Made by a program: the position numbers and the translations under genes. From contig JAMWFC010000051.1 in assembly GCA_027475525.1 (NCBI GenBank), positions 2,650,616-2,714,615 of the forward strand: 64,000 nt of DNA. Direction: 5' to 3'. The number at the start of each line of letters is the position of its first letter. Positions within the stretch are counted from its first letter, which is position 1. The notes under the pieces are model-generated. The model was given only the letters and a program-made list of their open reading frames with translations, did not search any database and was not told the DNA's origin. The stretch comes from Macrolepiota albuminosa (taxonomy: Eukaryota > Basidiomycota > Agaricomycetes > Agaricales > Agaricaceae). Positions 58,491 through 64,000 of this stretch are shown in pieces.

Positions 58491-59956
58491 TTACTCAATA
58501 TTGTTGTTCTCCGCTTCGCCCTCATAGCGAGAGACAACTGCATCGACCTTGGACCCATCCCTCTCCAGAGTCGCATCTACCAGCTTCTCCTCGCCGCTGA
58601 GGTTCTTGCCCTCCTCCACACAGCGCTGACATGGGCACGCAAAGCGCCACCCACGTGCGAGCTCAATACGCCGCCTGCGTCTGCACTCAATGACCGTTTC
58701 CCCTTCTCGCTGCTTCACATCGACATAGGCAATGGTAAGTTCATCACCTTTCTTGAGATCGCGGCTGGCAACAAGGCAGAGTTCAGCAGTACCGGAGTTG
58801 AATGAGGGATGAGCGTTCGGATTGCAAGAGTGCGCGAGGTAGGAAGAAAGGGTGTAGAATGCCGTGCCGATTTGCCGAGAGGTGCCAAATGGCGTACGTG
58901 TTCTCTCGACATCCTCTGGTCGGACTGTGGGTACGGTCTAAGAGGTGGAATGTTACTCAGATCTGCAAGATTTACTCTGAACAACGAAGATATACTGACC
59001 CTGTCGTCCCGTCCATCTCCAAAGCAGACGCCAAATGCATTGTAAGTTATTTTGCCCAATAGAGTTGCATGTCCTTCTTTGACGAATTGTTCAAGACCCG
59101 GCAACGCAGTCTGCAATACATCCACCAACACCTGGCGCTCTTCCTCCGAAGGTTTCAACTCAAGGTACCTCAGACGTTCAATATGATCTGCCAACAGATA
59201 CGCAGAACCCTCTGCATCCGTGAAATCGCTCTCCTGTTTCGTGAGGCCTGACATTTTCGCTGTCTCAACCGCTATCTGGCGTGCGATAAATCGCCCTAAT
59301 AGCATTGGAGCAGCACGCTTTTCCTTCTTGATGAAGTCAATGTATTTCTCCTGGGCCTTGTGTCGTGCTGCCTGCGCCTCTGCATTGAGGGGCTGTCCAA
59401 GTACAGGCGGCAATGGAGGTTCAAGGGTGAAAAGGAGGTTGTGCGATTGAGACCTGTTGGTGAGGAGGCAGGCCTTTGAGCAGAACGTCGACTTTATCGG
59501 GTTAACGTCTTTGGACAGTTGTACCGAGGTGCCGGATGGGATGAATCGTAGACAATGAGCACAGTATTGTCCAGATTCTTGTAAGTCAGCATCGAGGGCT
59601 GCAACGACTGGTTGCTCCTATGTTGGGACATGTAAGAAGACTGTCAAGTGCAGTCAGAACACTCATCGATGATGACCTTATAAATAGCATCGCCGGCTGC
59701 GACATCTTCGGTCACAACCAGTACCTTGCGGCCGTTACGCACTTCGATGGAAGTCTTCGTTGATTTTGGAGGGAATACTTCGTAATAGCCTAAAAGGCAT
59801 GGCTCAGTATCCATGCAATTTGTAAATGCCGTTGGCTCACCTTCGAGTCTTTGTTTAACCTAAATAATGGTAACCCGAAAAAATAGATACAAGAGATATA
59901 TTAGATCGCATGTAGCATTGGCATGAAAGCAGATGAAAATAACGATCAACGTCCAT
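58491..59956 (-). CDS. SET-domain protein, Set5/SMYD-like
   Basis: A likely protein-lysine methyltransferase. The 5' end is uncertain; MDVKQRLEGYYEVFPPK from the ATG at 59956 via a weak donor is one option. Visible features in order: the SET start (TKTSIEVRNGRKVLVVTEDV, AAGDAIYKEQPVVAAL), a cysteine cluster CAHCLRFIPSGT ... TFCSKACLLTNRS resembling a MYND or related zinc site, a helical insert (KYIDFIKKEKRAAPMLLGRF) and the core. In the second half, frames joined by introns give the typical SMYD/Set5 order, including an NHSC-like region near 58830, DLKKGDELTIAYVDVKQREG (about 58745) and a post-SET CPCQRC after RWRFAC-type sequence (GWRFACPCQRCVEEG). This last cysteine motif supports the family. 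In yeast Set5 methylates histone H4 lysines. Confidence 0.78.
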
Positions 59957-60012
59957 TTCTACAAATGGACTTTCCTCCCCAATCACCAGGACTTAATGAG
60001 GAAGACGAGATA

Positions 60013-60801
60013 TCAATTACTTGAAGCCGTAGATCGTTGGGCATAATTTCCCAGATCAGTGACCTTTTCCCACTCTTGTGAAGAAGCTTCTGACGGCGGC
60101 CCACCGCTCATCGAGCTCGTCTCCTCGTCGTCATCCGAAAGGTCCTGGTCACTGGAGCTTGAGGAAAAACGGGGACTTACATCGGCGTTCATCATTTGTA
60201 CGACCAGCTGTAGCGCCACGATCAGCAAAGAAAAGCTCACTCTGTTAAGTGGGTGCTTACAGTAAAAATCGGCGGTGGTATGGTTTGCTCATAGATGACG
60301 ATGAGTTCCATGGGAGAGGGATACACCTTCATTGACCGATAGAAACACGTAGCAGCAGCAAGGTAGTACTCGGGACCTGAAAAACATGATTCCCCAAGGT
60401 TGAGTAATTCTTTCGGTCCTGACTCACCTCGAGCACCAAGTTGCTCGCCCATGGCAATTTGACTCATGAAAAAGTTCTCCTTGGCTTCGGGCGATGCAGG
60501 AGGTTCTTCTTTTCTAACCATTTCTAGGGCCTCCTCAATTGTCGAGGGCTGACCATCAATTTTTGCAGATTTTAACGATTCCTTTGACTGCGCAATAGTT
60601 TTGGACACACGCTTCTTGTCTTTGCCTAAAGAATGTGTCAGTGATAAGGTCGAGACTACAGTGAGACTGGCACCAACGAAGGTGCTTCCGGAATTCAACG
60701 TCATTCCTACGCTTATAGTCGAAATATAAGGCATATGCAATGGCACCACTGAGGAGAGTGATACCGGTAATGGCCAGGATGCGGGGCGCACGTAAGTCCA
60801 T
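60013..60801 (-). CDS. TOM20: Mitochondrial import receptor subunit TOM20
   Basis: Outer-membrane receptor that recognises N-terminal mitochondrial presequences and passes them to TOM22/TOM40. Start MDLRAPRILAITGITLLSGA gives an N-terminal anchor (ITGITLLSGAIAYALYFDYK) and the conserved basic DYKRRNDVEFRKHLRKDKKR, joined across an intron from about 60677. The single TPR-like receptor domain follows: PEAKENFFMSQIAMGEQLGA, YLAAATCFYRSMKVYPSPME and LIVIYEQTIPPPIF. The last exon ends in an acidic tail (SSSSSDQDLSDDDEETSSMS ... NYAQRSTASSN). Four exons are needed. Confidence 0.95.
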
Positions 60802-61088
60802 CGTAGTCGCAGCTGAGCGAGTGAAACTACAAGTCCTCCAATTTTTCAGTGCTTACATAAGAATATTCCAAACACCGAAGCCATCGACTTGCGCGCGAAT
60901 TTCGAGGAAGGCTGGATCACAGGGATCTATTAGTGCCTCATTGACGGCCGCAACAGCGAGCGCGACGTTTTTCATAGCGAGCTCGGAGACGGGGTGAGCT
61001 TTTTGCGTGCCGAAGTTGATTTGCCAAAAAGTACCCACGCCCTCGTTGAAAGTATACTTATACCTCCCTCTTTTCTTCCCTGCTGGCA
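60802..61088. promoter_or_regulatory. Divergent promoter between TOM20 and the PP4R3 gene
   Basis: The 287 bp between the two start codons hold both promoters. An open frame on the minus strand (60853-61128) crosses the region but starts inside the PP4R3 first exon and has no family features. Confidence 0.5.
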
Positions 61089-64000
61089 ATGAGCACCGAT
61101 CCAGGCCCCATATCCCAGTCACAGTCACTTCCTTTGTTGTCCTCTACGCCCACCAACCCTGACGGTGCTGGTACCTCTAACACCCAAATATACACATCAA
61201 ACACAACAGCAGCTTCACATTCACCGAACACACGAGCAACCAATTTGGAGGACAGTACACTTACCGAGGAGAAGCACGGCACCACGCTAGAAGGCACCGA
61301 TGCTAAAGGCGGTTCCAGTCAGGTAGGGGAAAGCGTCAAAGGGCCGGAACAGGTGGCGGAACAGCAACTTGACCTGGAATTGATAAAAGAGGGTGCAGGT
61401 TCTGTTGTGCCCATGAACGAGCAAATGGAGTTGCTAGAACACATATCAGACTCTGTGGCCGATGAAGGTCAGGAATGGGGGACTGAAGGTGACCACGAAC
61501 TGAAACGCGTCAAGGTGCGATAAATTTCCACTATGCCACAAACTATCGGCTTATGTCCAACATACTCATGAATATAAACACAATTAGGTCTACGAGCTTA
61601 TTGGTGCGCGATGGGTCGATCAAGGCACCGCATTTTGTTTTGGTCAATTCTCGGAAGACACAAGCGAAGCTCTTCTTATTGCCCGCTCAGAAAAACGCTA
61701 TGAAGACATTATTCTTTCCACGGTAATTCGCTCCAATGATGTCTATCAGCGGCAACAAGGTATGTACGACTTTATTTATTCCAAGAGCCCTTACACCTAT
61801 TGCTCAGATACACTGATTGTTTGGACCGAGCCCAATGGCGTTGACTATGCTCTCAGCTTTCAAGATTCCGAGGGTTGTGCGGAAGTTTGGAGCTTCATTT
61901 GTGACGTCCAAAGACACATGCATACTTCAGGTGTGTTTCAGCCCAATCTCCTGACCAAATATATTTACAATGTCTCTAGACAATTTGTCAAGCCTCTCTT
62001 CATCACCGCACATTGGACCTGATCCTCCCTCCGTCACCACTGCGGGTATAATTCGGTCTAGACACCTTCCACGTCCAGAACTTGGTATAATTGGTGAAAT
62101 TGAAAGGGCCGTCAAGACGCTAGCGCGGACGCAGAATTTCAAGGAGCAGATATGTGAATATATCCAACAAGCGGTGAGTTTGTGTTTTACATGAATTTTC
62201 ATATTTCCGTTTCCAGGCGATTTGCATGTTCATAGTTTACAACATGTACACAGCAGCTGATAACACAACTTTGTTTCTCTTCCTTCATTCACCCAGGAAT
62301 ACATCAAGTCGCTCATTGAGGTATTTAACACGGCCGAGGATTTGGAGAGTTTGGAGAATTTGCATGCACTGTGTAGTATGATGCAAACGATATGTATGTG
62401 GCATGCCCCCCATCAGTCCAGATCATATTGACCGACCTACACCCTTCCAGTAATGCTTAATGACCACAATATGTACGAACACATTTTGGAAGACGACTTA
62501 TTCTTTGGCGTTGTTGGAATGTTAGAATGTGGGTTCTCTTGGTGTCTTTCTCTATGCACAGAGCTGAAAGTTTCATAGATGACCCTGATTTCCCCAACCA
62601 CAAAGCTAATTACCGCGAATTCCTCCATCAAACCACCCATTTCCATCAACCCATACAAATACGAGACCTCAATATCCAACGAAAAATCCATCACACTTAT
62701 CGCCTTCAGTTCCTCAAGGACGTTGTTTTGGCTCGCGCTCTTGACGACTCGACATTTAACGTTCTAAATTCCTGTATCATTTTCAACCAGATTGACATCA
62801 TCATGTACGTCCAAAACGATCATGGCTTCCTGCGGGAAATTGTCAAACTCTTTGTGGACGAGTGCATGCTGAGTGGCGGCCCATCTCCAGCTCCTCCGCC
62901 AATAATGGTCAATGGTAGGAAGCCCATATCAGTCGGGGGGCTTGCCGATGCCAACGGGAACATTTTGCCTGGATACAAGAATGATGAGCCAGATGCGATG
63001 GAAGTAGACCAAAATCAAGATCCCTCGAACGCCAAAGCAAACGGCGACGTGAGTCCAGATCCTAACGGCCATGGAACTCTGACGACAGTACTCCCACCAT
63101 CACCTTCACCTCCGAAGCGGCCAGACCACTACGCTTTCGCTCCTCCAGACGACCTTTCAGATGATGAAATCAAGCTTAGGCAGGAAGTTATCATACTCGT
63201 CCAACAACTATGTGTCATGGGCAAAAACGTGCAGCTCGCTACACGGCTTGCCCTCTTCCGCGCGCTTGTTGACCGCGGTGTGCTCTTTGGCGTGCAATGG
63301 GCTATAGGCCTCTCTGAGCGTCAGGCGGTGAACAAACCCATGATCAGCGCGGCCGGCGAGATCCTTGTGGCGTTGTTAGACCATGATCTTAATGGTGTGA
63401 GGGGACATGTGCTCAAGCAGGTAGTGGCAATTGAGAAGGAACGCGCAGGTGGGCGGAAGGGTGCAGATAAGGCGGAGACGATTCTGGAGATGGCGTGTAG
63501 GATAATGGCTCAAAGTAAGGATTTGGCTGTTCAAAGTCAGGTGGGAGAGGCACTCAAGGTGTGGATGGATGTGCCATTGGGAGAGGCGGCGGCGACAGCA
63601 CTTGCCGCCGCAGGGACAGAGGCTGGACAGGTAAGAGTATTATTCTTTTGATCATAGTCGACTTACTCGTGATAAAGGCTCTTGGAGCTCATAAACAGCC
63701 ACCGCGCAAGGACGACATAGGAACTGAGCGTTATATGGACTACTTTTACAAAGATTGTTTGGGGATTCTCTTCAAGCCGTTTTTTGACTTGTCTGAATGG
63801 CGAAATGTCCAAGGTAAGAATAAATTTATCATCTGGGAATTTTTGAGCTTATTAGGATGCTTCAGAAACCGTGCTGCCATTGACGCGAGAGGAAACAAAT
63901 CGTTATGTCTACCTCAGTGATCTGATGTACAATTTCGTGGCTCAGCACCACTTCCGGATACACTTCTATATAATGTCTTCTAACATTCTCGTCCGACTTG
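61089..64000 (+). CDS. PSY2: Protein phosphatase 4 regulatory subunit 3 (SMEK/Psy2), 3' end missing
   Basis: Targets PP4 phosphatase to substrates in DNA-damage recovery and metabolism. Exon 1 (61089-61518 or so) encodes a disordered, acidic N-terminus. The intron at about 61518-61588 then joins RVK|VYELIGARWVDQGTAFC, the start of the EVH1/PH-like domain (TLIVWTEPNGVDYALSFQDS, EVWSFICDVQRHM). Next comes the SMK-1 (DUF625) region: LGIIGEIERAVKTLARTQNF, EYIKSLIEVFNTAEDLESLE, LHALCSMMQTI, MLNDHNMYEHILEDDLFFGV, HKANYREFLHQTTHFHQPIQ, RKIHHTYRLQFLKDVVLARA and LNSCIIFNQIDIIMYVQND. A disordered insert (62880-63140) precedes HEAT-like helices (FRALVDRGVLFGVQWAIGL). The final exons carry ERYMDYFYKDCLGILFKPFF and DLMYNFVAQHHFRIHFYIM at the right edge. 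The stop lies outside the window. Confidence 0.95.

Noticed and set aside
60853..61128. A 91-codon minus-strand frame between TOM20 and PP4R3, helical in look
   Set aside because: It begins within PP4R3 exon 1, stops before TOM20, and fills a short divergent promoter. No splice link to TOM20 keeps frame sensibly.

Overview
This is 64 kb of nuclear DNA from a filamentous basidiomycete, probably an agaricomycete. The genes are eukaryotic and densely packed on both strands, and each is broken by many short introns of about 45-75 bp with GT...AG ends. They match families typical of this group. I rebuilt the gene models by eye, joining open frames at GT/AG sites that keep the reading frame and the family motifs. 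Splice sites quoted to the base were read directly; other exon limits are approximate. No rRNA, tRNA, CRISPR array, prophage or complete transposon was recognised.

Layout: 1-13.7 kb holds two FG nucleoporin genes (a membrane-anchored FG protein that runs off the left edge, and a Nup98/Nup116-type gene) on either side of cytochrome b5, an RNase III, PAPS reductase and Rcf2. 13.9-18.1 kb is the second-largest subunit of RNA polymerase I. 18.4-26.1 kb holds two large regulatory proteins: a tandem histone-fold protein with a disordered tail and a three-finger C2H2 protein. 26.2-33.1 kb holds an NDUFAF5-like methyltransferase, a 2-kb gene-free stretch with a dispersed repeat, Trm10, acyl-protein thioesterase and a small membrane protein. 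34.8-45.3 kb holds TFIIB, a flavin monooxygenase and a KDM5-type histone demethylase. 46.2-54.9 kb holds the GPI inositol-deacylase, a 14-3-3 protein and a CLPTM1 protein. 55.4-64 kb holds an unknown cysteine-motif protein, a SET-domain protein, TOM20, and a PP4 regulatory subunit 3 gene that runs off the right edge.

This is conserved housekeeping sequence, not an accessory island, and I see no operon-like pathway cluster. Several divergent pairs have short shared promoters: Nup98/RPA2 (173 bp), the C2H2 gene/NDUFAF5 (119 bp), TRM10/APT1 (158 bp) and TOM20/PP4R3 (287 bp). The most unusual items are a POM121-like layout (one N-terminal membrane span followed by FG repeats), the tandem histone-fold protein, the unknown protein with a CHC...CLLC motif, and two diverged copies of a dispersed non-coding repeat.
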